A DNA stretch of 64,000 nucleotides from Balanoglossus misakiensis (lineage: Eukaryota > Hemichordata), in assembly GCA_040954595.2 (NCBI GenBank), contig CM082579.2, positions 7,502,001 to 7,566,000 of the forward strand. Direction: 5' to 3'. The notes beneath the pieces were generated by a model. The model made no database searches and was not told the origin of the DNA. It worked only from the letters and a program-made list of their open reading frames with translations. A program made the translations under genes and the position numbers. Each line of letters opens with the position of its first letter. The first letter of the stretch is position 1. This document shows, one piece after another, positions 49,617 to 64,000 of the stretch.

Positions 49617-52600
49617 GAACTGCGAGAGACACAGAAAAGAAAAGAAAAAATACCTTACGAGACCGGTACTGCCATAATTGGCCCCACTGGACATGCCTTG
49701 GTATATACTCACACAAAACACCTTTTTTGATTAGATAAAAAATTAGATCCCCGCGAAATTATGACGTAGAGACGGGAGCTTATTCTTTGATGAGTACAGA
49801 ATGACAAATATTCTTCTAAATGGTGCATCTTTTCTTCCTGTACAACAAACCATCTCTGTTTCTTCATATCAGTGGAATTCGGTCATTTTATCTACCAACA
49901 GTACTCGGACGAGTTTTTTTGACAACTTGAGGGACACTCGAGAAAATGTATTTTTAAAACTTTGTCTGAAATGCACTGTTGAAAGGGCCAGTACGAGAGA
50001 GCTGTGGTAATTTCTCCCTGCGCTCAGACTTGGTACCGTAATAGATTTACTCAATAATTTTGATGAAAAAAAAATACACCTGACGATGGTTTTGGCTTAA
50101 AGAAAGATGGAATTACTGTGTATTACTGTAGCTTTGTTTCATAGTGTAAATACACACAGCAATGCAACTTATTAGCTCTGTAACATATAAAATTATGCTT
50201 ACTATTGAAGTGCAGTGCAATGTAGATATTAAATTTGTGAGTCTTAATTACTTTCTATCGTGGCTTGTCTGATTGAAACTTACGACATTTCTGAAAACAA
50301 GACAAAATAATGCGAACTTCTGGCTGTGTTTTGTATATCAGTATTTTTAATAGCCGTGATTCAAATCTGCAGGACAGATATAAAATGCTGAATAAAATAA
50401 TTGTACAGTGTGGTGATATTATTCACAAATGATTTCCAAGTTGCCTTATGAAAGATGAGAGCTGAAAATGCTATTTGCGTTCTGTCTGGTGGTACATGTA
50501 TATTTGACAAGAATTTGTAACCTTTTCCCCCACCTGTGTGCCATACTTTTTTTCACGTGTGCCACCCACTGAAAATCTGTGATTGGCTTGATCCCAATTT
50601 GCCATGGTAACAATACCTAATGTTCCATAGGTGGCCGTGAACCTCTGGGCCATCTTTGATGAGGCAACTTGTAAGTGTAACTTCTACCAAGTGCTGTTTC
50701 ACATCGCGAAACAATTTCTTCAAATATACTTCAAGGGCTTTTTCATAGACTTTATCACTCGTATTCTTTCTGGCACAGATTCCACTGGTTTGCGAGATGG
50801 CTTACATGCAATAATATATTTGGAGATGGAATTATAACATAAATTAAAAAAATATAAAAAATAAATTGAAGATCATCAGATCGACATAATAAAATCTTTT
50901 TTTCCTGTGGTTTTGGGGTATAGATTCATTTTTACATAGAGGAGAATTTTGTATACGGGATTAATGGGTGCTTCTTGATAATCTTGTATTTGTCTGTGAT
51001 TGATAAAGCATTTTTTGTAAATACACGTAACCCCTGACAACGCTGTTGCCGATAATGGTTCCCCCCATGGCTCAGCTTTAAACCTTACCCTTTTCGAAAG
51101 GGCTGGGCCACTGTAACTTTGAGGGGTGATTTATATGGGTATTTTAAAATCCCAAGAGATATTAGATTAAAAAAATCCACCAACAAAGTTTACACTACTT
51201 ACATTGCTGGAATGATTTTAGATCATGTATTAAATTGCACTGAAATTTTTAGAGGAAAGCGACGTGTTGCTTTGCTCAATGAACAGGTGTTCAGACCAAA
51301 GTTTATGCTTGATATACACGGGTGCAGAACTTACAATGTAGTGGAGTTACAGCAGTATGTAGGATGTAAACAATATTAATACGTAGACACATACAACCCT
51401 GTTCATTAATAGCTATGGCACAAGGCCTTTTCACATTGGATGCTTTGTATCCATGACGTAGATGGTGCTACCAAAATTTTCAAAAAGTGCTTGAGTTCAG
51501 AAGACGTGCTTTGGGTGGTATAGACTACACTGGGAGAGTTACTGCTGACAAGTTAAACTATTAGCCGTAGATTTGAGAAATGAAATAACCACCTCCACCG
51601 GGACGGGCGTTCACAAATAACAGAACTGCATGACCGAAAATGTGCAGTTACAACCACTCAAGTGTGTAGGCCAGTAGACCAACATCTCCAACACTGAACT
51701 CAAACTGACTGATAATTTCTGTAGTCTTTTGTTTTAAAGTCAAACACCATTTCAACAATGATAAATTTGTTCTGTAGGAAAGAAATAATGGCAGCCACAT
51801 TTATCATCACATCATTTATCTTTACTTGCAAGCGCAGATTGTGAACAAAAAAAAAATCCATGTACTTACAGTTTCCTGAGTTGTATTTGCAATCTCACCA
51901 AAGTGATTTGTAACTTTTCCATGACGAAATATCGTTGAACGGGTAAGCAAGAGTTGAAGGCGGTGTGATGGCTATAATGAGCATCGCGGGGTTAGCTAGA
52001 TTCATAATACTACAAAGTAACACATGGCCTGGGTGATTAGCTTTTTGGACTTCATTTAGCTGGAAAAACACACACAATGCCTTCATTTCAATATTACTCT
52101 TACATTTGCCTTGAACAAGCTGCGCACGACACTTTTGAAAAAAGCTGAGCCGAGCTCTCTCCAATTCAGATTTCATGTTCATTGTAGCAGCTGCCAATTT
52201 TTGATGTAAAATATTATCAATATTTACACTTTTTGTCTGTCACATGTAATGATATAAAAATTGCTTTGAGACTAGAATGGAATTTTCACATTATTATGAT
52301 TTCATTTTTTGTAGTTCAAGATCTTCAAACCATTCCACTCAATACTGATACAGTTCAAATTTTGAAACTCAAAAAAAAGTGTACAAAAAACCTGCCTTTT
52401 TTGGAATTTTCTGTCATTTTGACGATTCATGTTGAGTAAAGATCTCTGAAGGATGTAGATTTCAGAAAGTATATATTCAAAATAGTTTCTTCTTCTAGTC
52501 AAGAAATCGGAGCATTCAAATTGAGACTCGAAGCTTGAGATTTTCAACATCTAAATATTGGGTGGGAATTAAGAGAAGAATCTGAACTCAATTGAAAAAT

Positions 52601-53600
52601 CACTTTGTTGTATGTCTTTACACATTTGTCAAATCGCACAAAATCAAATGAATTTCACAGCCTGTCGGTGAAAAATTTCCATTCTTGAGAAAATTGTGTG
52701 AATACACATGAAGTCTTCCGTAGTCTTTTTAGTACGTCAATTTTTCTGTTTCTGAGCTGGAAGTGCATAATTTACACACGAGGTTCTGCAGTAGTGTTGC
52801 AATATTATATTTCCATTGGCAAGCCTTGTGGCCTGATAAGTGAATATAGTTCTTGATTTTTAATAAGCTTTGGTTTTTTGCGGGTTTTCTTATCGGTTCT
52901 GTGAAAATATGATATCAAACTGGGAAGATTTGTAAAAACTATCTACATATCATATATATACCAGGGGGTGCCACTCTCAGCTCTCAATTGGTGTAGCTGA
53001 TCACAAATACACGAATGAGCACCCCGTGGTAGGTCATATCTGGGGGTGCCAGTCCAAAGCACCAAATAGTGTTGTTGGAGGTAATGTGCGAGTGAGCATG
53101 CCCTATTGTTTGGTGAATCAGTATGGCGTTGCAGATCACAATTTTGTGGAGCAGCACCCCCTTACTATTTCAAAAGTTACAGTATCACTTTAGTTGAATG
53201 CATTTCTTTCCTCACATTATGTAAAGTTAAATATTTTTACAATCTATTAGTGTTGATTTTAGAGTGCTTTCACAATAAACACCATAAAGATTGGATTTTA
53301 TGGAATTTGAAGTTTGACGATTGAGTCAAAAACAAGCAAATAAATAGAGATTTCTGCACAATTTTTATGTCTGAGTATGCTTTTTTGAAACATTGTGGTG
53401 AAACAGCCTGCTCAACAATGACTCCTCATGTGATTGATTGCTTGCATGCAACACTATGTGGTCGGAATCATATCCCTCCCACACATACAGTTGTGCATAT
53501 CCAGCATACAGAAAAAAATAATCTTGATTAGATCAATATTTAGTTTGGACTCAGGATTGTTTTATTATATACCGAGTACCGTACATTGTGACATAAATAT
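49617..53600. other. STARD10 3'UTR and intergenic region before PDZD11
   Basis: STARD10 probably ends at the AATAAA at 50391-50396, giving a 3'UTR of about 0.8 kb. From there to about 53600 no gene was recognised. At 52965-53160 two imperfect direct copies of an approximately 80-base unit begin GGGGGTGCCA. Short open frames in the region show no recognisable domain. Confidence 0.5.
50391..50396 (+). terminator. Polyadenylation signal of STARD10
   Basis: AATAAA 775 bases after the STARD10 stop, the clearest hexamer downstream of the gene. Confidence 0.5.
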
Positions 53601-53623
53601 ATATTTACAATAGAATACAAAAT

Positions 53624-53629
53624 TTTATT
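53624..53629 (-). terminator. Possible polyadenylation signal of PDZD11
   Basis: TTTATT on the plus strand (AATAAA on the minus strand), about 790 bases beyond the PDZD11 stop codon. The intervening 53630-54413 would be the 3'UTR; nothing else was seen in it. Confidence 0.35.
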
Positions 53630-54413
53630 TCTGCAAAACACAATTCTACAAAGTACTGAAATGAAAGCTCTCTTGCTATGAATGAAATCCCTATGGAATA
53701 GCATCCCCAATGTTCAGTGTTTAAGTATCTGCTGCAGACCAATAATATACAGAAATATTTTAAATACATATACACCACACCTCAGCTTAGCTGATTGTTA
53801 AAAAATTATCCTGGAAACTAGGAACCGTCATAAGTCATAGATGAATATGTCAATAAAAGCTGACCAAAGGATTGTTTTAAATATAAAGATAAAGATAGAA
53901 ATGTATATTTTTGATTATGATTGTTTTGATATTTTTGATTAGAATGATTGATTCGAGGAGAGTGAATAACGCAAATTTGAACTTACATTTGATCCTTAAA
54001 TGCTCCTGATAAAATGTTCCCATTATAAGATTAAAGATCAACTATATAGCAGACAAGTTTTTAAAAATAATATTTGACAATGACAGAAAAAATCTGCACT
54101 GTTTGCTCTCAGAAATGTATTTCCCTCACTCAACCGCCCACCTGGCAAAATAACAAAGATTTAAAAAATAAAAACAGAACATGCATATCTAAGCTAATTT
54201 TTTGACATTTTGTAAGTCAAGGTTACAAAAATGGTTACTTTTGATACAGAATTATATTATAGAAGTCTTTGTAGTAATCTAAAGTCCTCTACTCTCAGCA
54301 CTCTTAAATTGTAACCAGCAAAAAAAAACCTCACATGGGAATATTTTTGTGACATCAAAATTTCCTTAAGTAAAGAAGTACAACTGCATGAAATGGATTG
54401 TAAGTCGCAGATA

Positions 54414-55752
54414 TCATCCATAGAAGAAACCACCATTATTTGATGCACCCGGGGTTGTAATGTAGGATCTTTCAAATGTCTTGTCAAAACCTGGAAGCAA
54501 CAAGAAACAGGAATGCAAAACAGAGTCGGCAGTGATGACTGTGTAAGAGCAAACATGTAAACATATGAAGCCCATATTAAAAACAGAATGTGTTCTTAAT
54601 TCAGTGTTTCTGCAAAATATGATGAAAGAATGCCAACATATCATTATTTAGGCACCAAGTCTTAACATCAAGCAACGATGGAATGAAAATAATACATATT
54701 TCATATATTGATATTGTAAAAAATGTTGACTTACCATAAGGGAAGTACTTTACTCTCATTTCAATTTCATTGGAAGACTTTAATACCTTGACAGCCTGTG
54801 GGGGAAATGTTTCAATACTTATATTGAAATTGAGAGGTGTTGGACATTGTTCTTGCTTCAAAAAGAGAGATTTAATGTCCATTATATCTCAAATGTATAA
54901 TCCTTCCTGCTTCACACTAAAAAATAAGCAATAAACTCACATCATCGTGCGGCAAATCTTCAAAATTATACCCATTCACACTGAGGAGTTTATCGCCAAC
55001 TTGAATACCGACCCTCTCTGCATTGGATCCTGGGTACACCTGGAATGTGAAAATACCGGTATATGAAAATTCGCACCAATGAGAATGCTTATTCTGTAGA
55101 CAAAGGGATCAATGCTTCTACTGGGCAAAACTTAAATATGTGAAGTGTTACCTTGGAAACATAAATGCCACAGCGATGTTCCTTGCCACCACGGATGTTA
55201 AAACCAAGCTGTAACATAAAAATGAACATAAAAAAATATTCAAATAAACACACCAACCACGTTTTATTATAAGGTAAACATGACATATTTTCAAGAGCAC
55301 CGATGTTAAAATTTGTGTGAAAGATTACCAACAATTATGTATCACCACCACATCACCTGATCATTGTGTCTGTTCCGTCTGAATTTCACAGTTCTCGGTA
55401 AAAACAGTCGCAGATCACTGTCATAGTCTGGGTGTCCTCTTGTCTGCAAAAAATGAACAAACAAAGAAACAAATATACGAGTTCAAATGGCATTCTGTTC
55501 TTAACATCAAAATCAGACTTCTATTTAAAGTATCAAGTCTAACCAGCGCACAGGTTCTGCGTCTTGCTTTTACGTGGATCTGCCAACAGAGTGCTGAACT
55601 TGTGAGCTGGTAGCCGGATATAAAAAAAAAAATACATTGAAGAGATAATTTGTTACCTCATTAACTGGTCGCCATGGTGGTGGATGTTCATAAGGTGGCA
55701 GGAACACTTTGATCATTCTGTCTCCATTATTGTCTTTTCTAACACTACCCAT
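54414..55752 (-). CDS. PDZD11: PDZ domain-containing protein 11 (PDZD11)
   Basis: Six coding exons, in transcript order: 55752-55657, 55443-55357, 55208-55152, 55039-54941, 54795-54735, 54490-54414; 158 residues in frame (human 140). The N-terminal stretch KVFLPPYEHPPPW and HPDYDSDLRLFLPRT are PDZD11 signatures. One PDZ domain follows, with carboxylate-binding loop LGFNIRGG, GIYVSKVYPGSNAERVG, VGDKLLSVNG and a final helix AVKVLKSSNE, then MRVKYFPY as in the human protein. PDZD11 is a small single-PDZ adaptor reported to bind plasma-membrane Ca-ATPases, the Menkes copper ATPase and PLEKHA-family (WW domain) proteins at junctions. The C-terminal tail after YFPYG is longer than in human and ends NNGGFFYG. 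A non-coding first exon probably lies nearer RPS3A. Confidence 0.93.
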
Positions 55753-56635
55753 TTTGCTACAAAAATATGATATAGTGTAATAACTATCAGTTTGCATGAT
55801 TTTTAAATATATCCAGGTCCTTCTACACTTGAATATAATATTTCACCTTTTGCAACTGTACTGTCATGTTGGTTGGTCTGTTTTCTTTCATAATGATTAA
55901 GTATTAACCCAACAATTGAATTGCAATATTTCAGGGGGGTTTTCAAGTTTGTGAAAATCAAGTTCTGTTCTATTGAATTTTACAATTATTTTGAATGCAC
56001 AACGCCTTCATCATTACAGACAAATCTTTCTGGATGAAACTGAGAGTCTGAAAATATTTCTGGCTATATCTAGCAAACTCCACATCCTATCCCATACATG
56101 TACATTTCTACTTTCGCAAAGTTAGGACTGTAAACACCCAGAGAAATTCTGCCGCATTAGTCCATGTTATGGCCCATGGCTTGAGTATGTTCCTATAAAA
56201 CATCGTCTCGTTTGTGTGTCTCTTTCAAGAGTATAACTAAAATTGTACGATCTTGCAAAAGTGTGCATTTTGTAATGTTCTAAGGTACTCACAGAAAGAA
56301 AACAAGTTGCCCTGCCTAAACCGGAAGCCCAATCAGGTGACAGAAGCCAAACAAGGTCAAGGGTCAACACTCTGTTCGAACAGTTATGATCGTTGATTCT
56401 TTTCTCCAATGGATCTAGTTTCTTGAACTTTTTATCTATTTAAGCTATATTCACACATTGGGAGGAACATGAAGAGGTGGAGCAAAAGATAAAGAAGAGG
56501 AAAAATGTTTCTCCCAACATTTCAGTGTAACGTAAAGCATGCAAAGTTTTCATCAGTATCTTGCAGCAAGGCATCTGAATTGTAGGTGCGAAATAACGAA
56601 CATACAATCGTTCTCTTTCGCCTCGATCATCCAAC
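55753..56635. promoter_or_regulatory. Divergent region between PDZD11 and RPS3A
   Basis: About 0.9 kb between divergent start codons. Next to RPS3A a pyrimidine-rich stretch TTCTCTTTCGCC at 56611-56622 resembles a 5'-terminal oligopyrimidine (TOP) start and ends about 14 bases before the RPS3A ATG. The PDZD11 promoter probably overlaps, with an unplaced 5'UTR exon. No coding sequence was recognised. Confidence 0.45.
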
Positions 56636-59184
<2,549 letters not shown>

Positions 59185-59244
59185 AAAAATCAAGTTGAAT
59201 TCAGAGACTGTAAAAAAAAATGACATGCATGACAGAACTGACTG

Positions 59245-59250
59245 AATAAA
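59245..59250 (+). terminator. Polyadenylation signal of RPS3A
   Basis: AATAAA about 60 bases after the stop codon, consistent with the short 3'UTR typical of ribosomal protein genes. Confidence 0.75.
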
Positions 59251-60700
59251 AAAGGCTCTGTTTACACACTGAATGTGATCTGTTGTGTTTTGATGTTGAG
59301 GAGTGAAAAGGTGGTGTGGATCAGCAATAGTAGTGGCCAATTTTTGAGCTCCACTACTTGACGTTGCATCCTGAATGTTTGCTCATAAATGGGACCACCA
59401 GTTTTAATTTTACACATAATCACAGCAAGCTTAATAAAATACCTTGCAGCCATGATGGAACTAACAGTTACAGGAAATTGTGCACAAACCATATGACAAT
59501 CACATGACTACAACAATATCACGATTTCATCCTCTTTCACAAATGGTCAACCAATTTCTGCAACTTGTGAGGTTGTTTCCAACCCTTATAAAGTCTGACC
59601 ATTGAACATTATATCCGGCCATGTCCCTGATTTGACCATCAAAAGTTGAAAATCCCTTCAAACAGCTGCAAGTCTTCAACGCAGTTGAATGTAATGCATC
59701 GACAAAAAAATGATGCAGCTCATCGCGCAAATGGACAACGTGATATTACCACCATGAGCCTTTGTCATCTGAATCCAAATTTTCGGCTGCCAACCCAAAT
59801 CATCTATCCACAAAACAGAAATAGGTAGAAGACAAGACTGGTAAAGAGGCAAAATTGCTCACTTTTTACATCTTGGTCATTGTAGTCTGCTCATTACTAG
59901 CTGTGGAATGGCTCAGGTAAAAATATCAAGGCAAATTGGTCATCTGTCAGTCATATTGGATCGTATTGCAACACAAATTGATGTGCATTAACAGTTATAC
60001 CATCTACTGTCTATGGTTATACCCGCTTTCCAGGACTGGTTCAGGGATGTTTTCTTTATCACCTTAATCCGTTGATGGAGTACACAGATTAATTAGCAGG
60101 TGCTTATGTAGGTAATGGGCAACTTGACAGCTTGTATTGATCTGGACTAGCAACTGATAAGTCAGGACATTTGGGTGACAAAAACATTGTTCAGAAAGGA
60201 ATGTTTATTGATAAAAGTGTAGATCAGAACTTCTCCTTCGGTTATCACCTATTTTGTCGGCAATCCATTGTGGTTTAACTAGCAGCAACCACCAATCCAC
60301 ATATCATGAAAAGAGTATCAGTTAGGGCATAGTACCTCCATGGTTACCGGTTAGGGCAAGGTGAGTTAGGGCAAGGTTGCGGTTACCCTCCCACAGAAAA
60401 ATGGATTGGCCCTGGGTATGGTCATTATTTCCCATCATTCAATTTGAAGGAAGCGAGAAATTTATCTGTGACCTGCCGACAGAGCTGGTATCTCATTGGA
60501 TGTTAGCCAGAGAGTAATTTCACAGAACGTTCCTTTGCAAGCATTATTGAGAGGATATTTCGCAACTGGACACACATTTTAAAACGCAATAAAGTATATC
60601 GAGTGTATCTTTTAGCGTGCAGATAGTCTGAAGCTCGAAATGTGGCGAGTTTGCATTTTCTTTCCCTTATCAATTTTCCGGGGCTTTCCAAATCAGCCAA
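59251..60700. other. Intergenic region between RPS3A and PDS5
   Basis: About 1.4 kb with no recognised gene. A GGTTAGGGCA-type motif is repeated three to four times near 60319-60380. Otherwise it is AT-rich intergenic sequence. Confidence 0.5.
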
Positions 60701-60934
60701 TGAGAGACGATCTTACATTTATCGCACCTACTAAGATGCTTACATTTGGCGCCATTTTGATTCAAACTAGCGAAGCCACAACGTAGAGGACAAAAACACT
60801 GTTTTTCTGACAGAAAAGTCCGTCACTACGGGGCGAAGTCCTGTGGTATTCTGTAGAGTATTTTTCGGAGTCCACGTTTGCATAAAAATTTCGAGTGTTT
60901 GCAGCACGCTGAAACCGTAAAATTTGCACTGAAG
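60701..60934 (+). promoter_or_regulatory. PDS5 promoter and probable non-coding first exon
   Basis: A CpG-richer segment with an inverted CCAAT box (CCAATGAG near 60697) and an E2F-type site TTTGGCGCC at 60745-60753. A strong donor (GAAG|GTAAGC) at 60934/60935 has no conserved coding sequence before it, so it probably ends a 5'UTR exon spliced to the ATG-bearing exon near 63390. Confidence 0.45.
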
Positions 60935-63389
60935 GTAAGCGTCGTTACCGATTGTTCGGGTCTTTTAATATTATCCTTGCTGCGTGAGTTATGTGAAGTG
61001 GTTTATCCCAGTAAAAACATGGATCGGAAAGTGTACGGACACGTATTTCATTCCACCATACGCCATCATGGTCAGACATTTTCATGTCCGCCGCAGCACT
61101 GTTTTCCGCATTCAGAATTTTTTCGTGCGAGTCGCTAGTTCGCAGTAATGAAAAGGTCGCCCTCCTGAGAAGCCACCAGTGTAAATAATAAAGACTGTAT
61201 TCGTTTTTCCGCCGATATACTGATTACGCACAGTGTTCGGTATAAGTTCAAATGCCTTTGTTCCACCCGATCAAATTTATTGTTTGTAGTTTCTGATCCG
61301 ATATAATATTCTCCGTACGATTGTTTATTTATTTATTTAACAATGATTTCAATCTAATTTTTAAAGACGCCCCAAAACGGATTGTTGTACTGGGCTGGGC
61401 CTGGGTGATTTGTTGAACACATCACAGGCAAACCACCGTATGGAGGGAGGCACGATTTTGCTTGGCGAATTCGTACATCAAAATAGCCAACAACAAAATA
61501 TAGGCACTGGAGATACATCCATGCAATATTGAACTGCACATTGTTGGAGAAATCTGTATGGTTCGTGTGATATTCTGTAGTTGCATGAGAAATTTATTTT
61601 TTTCATTTGTGAAGGAGGCATCTGAAAACTAGTAAGTGTTTTGATCATGGTGAACTTTGCTCTCTATTGATCTTGCAACAGAATTGTCTCTGATGTCTGG
61701 ATTGTCAGTTTGGGATTACCTGCAGTTTAGTGTTTGGGATTTTTACCTGAGCTCACTGCCCTAGTTGTTTTTATAATATAACTGCGCGAGTACTGTTTTC
61801 ACAAACAAGCCTGACATGATAGCACGCTATGTGAACCATTTCTCGGTTGTGAATGACTAGTTGAATGACCTGAAACAGCAATCTTGAATTCTTTAAAATC
61901 AGTAGGACACATCTTTTCTGAAATGTTGTAATTCCCTTGTATAATCAAAGTTACAGTTAGGAAAACTGGTGTTAAAGCCAAACTGGTGATTGAGGTTTTT
62001 CTGTGTCAGTGTCTGGGCCTTTGTTTTCCTTCAATATGTTGCAGTCCAGTCATGAGTATAATGTGATCTTCGTTGTTCGCAGTGTAAAAATGTGCTTCGC
62101 TTTTTATAAGTCATCAGGCATCACCTCTGAAAACAGCCTGTTGCTTTGTGTGCTATGGCTTTCTGCACACTGGAGCTAAGGTTTGAATTTAAATTTCGCC
62201 AGGTAAACCTAGGTTCATGCACCAGTGAACATGTGAATCGTCACTTGTGCATATACATGTATACTTGTTTGCCAACTGGTTATGGCCATCTGATTCAGTA
62301 TAATCAATTTCACATTGAAGGAAGCCCTACAATTCTTAGATCTCAACCAGTTTGATGGCCAACTACTTATTGTTAGACATATTTGTCATGTGAATTCACT
62401 TGTCTGCTTACAACTTGTGCATCCTGTGCCTCCTATTGGTGCAGAGATTGTCAACTAAACAGCATTTCAACATGGTGAGAAACGAGTATTATCCATGTAA
62501 ATTTCACTGATGTGAGTGCATCAATTACATTACAGTCAATGTGGACTCTCTTGTGCGCCATAACAGAATAAACACAGTCGCTCGCAGACGGTTTATCAGA
62601 CAAAACACTACATGTCAACCAAAGGCAGTACTGCCGACATGTTCCAACTTGTTTGATGGAATATATTGATTTCAGTTGGTGAACCAAGAGGAACCAGTTA
62701 AATTTGAATTTATTTTCTCATTCATGTATTAATGATTGGTACACAGAGAAACGGGTCAACTGTTGAATTTTGGGCAATGTGAGCAAAATCAAGGCCTGTA
62801 TTATATGATAATGTAGTCATGGTCAGACATGTCTACATGTACCACCGTTTGCCATTCCACCTCAAGATCAGCTTTGTTCACCATAACTTTATATCCCTTT
62901 TTGTTACCTTACATGTGTTAAAAGCTGATGAACATCATTTTATGCCCAACAATAGCATGTCATCAAAGTATAATTATAAAACATGTCCATTAATGATTTT
63001 GTTACAAATTAAACATTCTTTCTTTATGGACCGTATGTTTTTTACAACATGTAGATTACGGTACCCTCCATCTGTTAGCTCAGCCCATCCATTTGTCTTG
63101 AGCCAGTACTCAGACATACCTGGACTGATTAGTGATATCCTTCCACCATGAGTTCCTTCAGTGTTGTCATAGTTACTGATCCGGAAGGGACCAGGTCATT
63201 GAATTTGACAATGACTCGTTTTGTCCTGTCACACTGGCGAGATTCCATGTCAGTTACTGTACAGTGTTATTGTTAAGGGCTATTGGTCTGTAATCTTCAA
63301 ATGCTCTGGGGGGAATACTGATTTGGAAATTAAACTAGACTGATCCATTATACCTCTAGGGTTGACTGTGCTTGGTTGTCAAGTTCAAG
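60935..63389 (+). other. Probable first intron of PDS5
   Basis: A 2.4 kb interval between the predicted non-coding exon and the first coding exon. No conserved exon, RNA gene or clear repeat was found, apart from a TTTA tetranucleotide run at about 61324-61340. Confidence 0.45.
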
Positions 63390-63950
63390 ATGACCAAGGT
63401 TAAGGATATTGTGTATCCACCTGGCGTGAAGGACATTTCACAAGGTCTGTCTAAAGATGAGCTCATCAAAAGACTTAAGGTAAGACTGGGGTTGGAATTT
63501 GGTTGTACCGTTATCCCCACTAAACTTCCGGTTGCATTAAAAGTCTGAGTTACAAGTTAAAGATGTATAAACACCAGTACATTTATTTCTGACCATTAAG
63601 AGATATCAATTTTGGGGGGTCACCAAGTTCAATTGGGTTGTAAGTCATAACCGTCTGGCATTGTTTTTGAGTGTATACTATACTTAGTCCCCCCCCCCCC
63701 CTCCCTCTTATATCAAATCATCTCATTCTCCGTTTCCCACCACATCTTCCAGACCCTTGCCAGGTTTTTCCAAGATATGGATCAGGAAGAAGAGAAAGAC
63801 CAATACGAACCCCTGGCACTGTACTTGGTGGACGAATTCTTTTTGTCACACGCCAGCAAGGATGTACGACTGTTGGTTGCGTGCTGTCTAGCTGATATTT
63901 TCCGTGTATTTGCCCCCGAAGCTCCTTACAAGAGTGGGGAAGAATTGAAG
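63390..63950 (+). CDS. PDS5: Sister chromatid cohesion protein PDS5 (5' part, runs off window)
   Basis: Two coding exons, 63390-63479 and 63753-63950, give the first 96 residues; the second ends in a donor (AAG|GTAAAA) and the gene continues past the window edge. Motifs are diagnostic: [35 protein letters not shown] and [20 protein letters not shown] match the N-terminal HEAT-repeat region of vertebrate PDS5A and PDS5B. The protein binds cohesin at SCC1 and, with WAPL or sororin, controls release or maintenance of cohesin on chromatin in the nucleus. The N-terminus is shorter than in human PDS5A. Vertebrates have two paralogues; this is probably the single ancestral gene. Only about 7% of the expected protein of roughly 1300 residues is visible. 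Confidence 0.95.
63688..63703 (+). repeat. C-rich run in PDS5 intron
   Basis: A run of about 14 C residues in the intron between the two visible PDS5 coding exons, about 50 bases before the second. Confidence 0.8.
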
Positions 63951-64000
63951 GTAAAAAATTGGAAATGTTGATTTATCCATTGTGCAATTATGCTGCGTAG

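Noticed and set aside
51895-52197. 100-codon minus-strand frame between STARD10 and PDZD11 with a vaguely transposase-like end
   Set aside because: No clear motif and no supporting splice or repeat context. Not strong enough to call a gene or a hAT fragment.

Overview
This is a window of animal nuclear DNA: intron-rich, with GT-AG splice sites, AATAAA signals, microsatellites and small DNA transposons. I identify eight protein-coding genes (one cut by the right edge) plus one single-exon gene I cannot name. Protein similarity and gene linkage suggest a non-vertebrate bilaterian, most likely an invertebrate deuterostome such as a hemichordate or cephalochordate. I cannot fix the species, and a lophotrochozoan is not excluded. 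Exons were read by eye from translations, phases and splice sites; all joins given keep frame.

Layout. 421-10191 (+): SCLT1, a 23-exon coiled-coil centriole distal-appendage protein. 13313-11778 (-): an intronless, very acidic Lys/Glu-rich protein, tail-to-tail with SCLT1. 14302-14670 (+) and 15069-16342 (+): a tandem pair of AAMDC (Mth938-domain) genes. The first is the canonical 122-residue form; the second has an added upstream exon with a hydrophobic anchor. 17153-20462: a 3.3 kb foldback repeat element. 33677-22631 (-): PGM2 (phosphoglucomutase/phosphopentomutase, 15 coding exons). 34296-49616 (+): STARD10 (START-domain lipid transfer protein, 6 exons), head-to-head with PGM2. 55752-54414 (-): PDZD11. 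56636-59184 (+): ribosomal protein S3a (eS1), head-to-head with PDZD11. 63390-63950 (+): the first two coding exons of PDS5, a cohesin regulator, continuing off the window.

The genes are not one pathway; most are housekeeping. Their linkage is informative. From memory, SCLT1, PGM2, RPS3A and PDS5A are on human chromosome 4, and AAMDC, STARD10 and PGM2L1 are on 11q13-14, so the window looks like an unduplicated ancestral block.

The most notable non-coding structures are the nested foldback element, a 191 bp inverted repeat with no mismatch seen in PGM2 intron 1, TTAA-flanked and hAT-like miniature elements, a cluster of CRE motifs between PGM2 and STARD10, and two RFX X-box matches in SCLT1 intron 6. 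I found no rRNA, tRNA or CRISPR.
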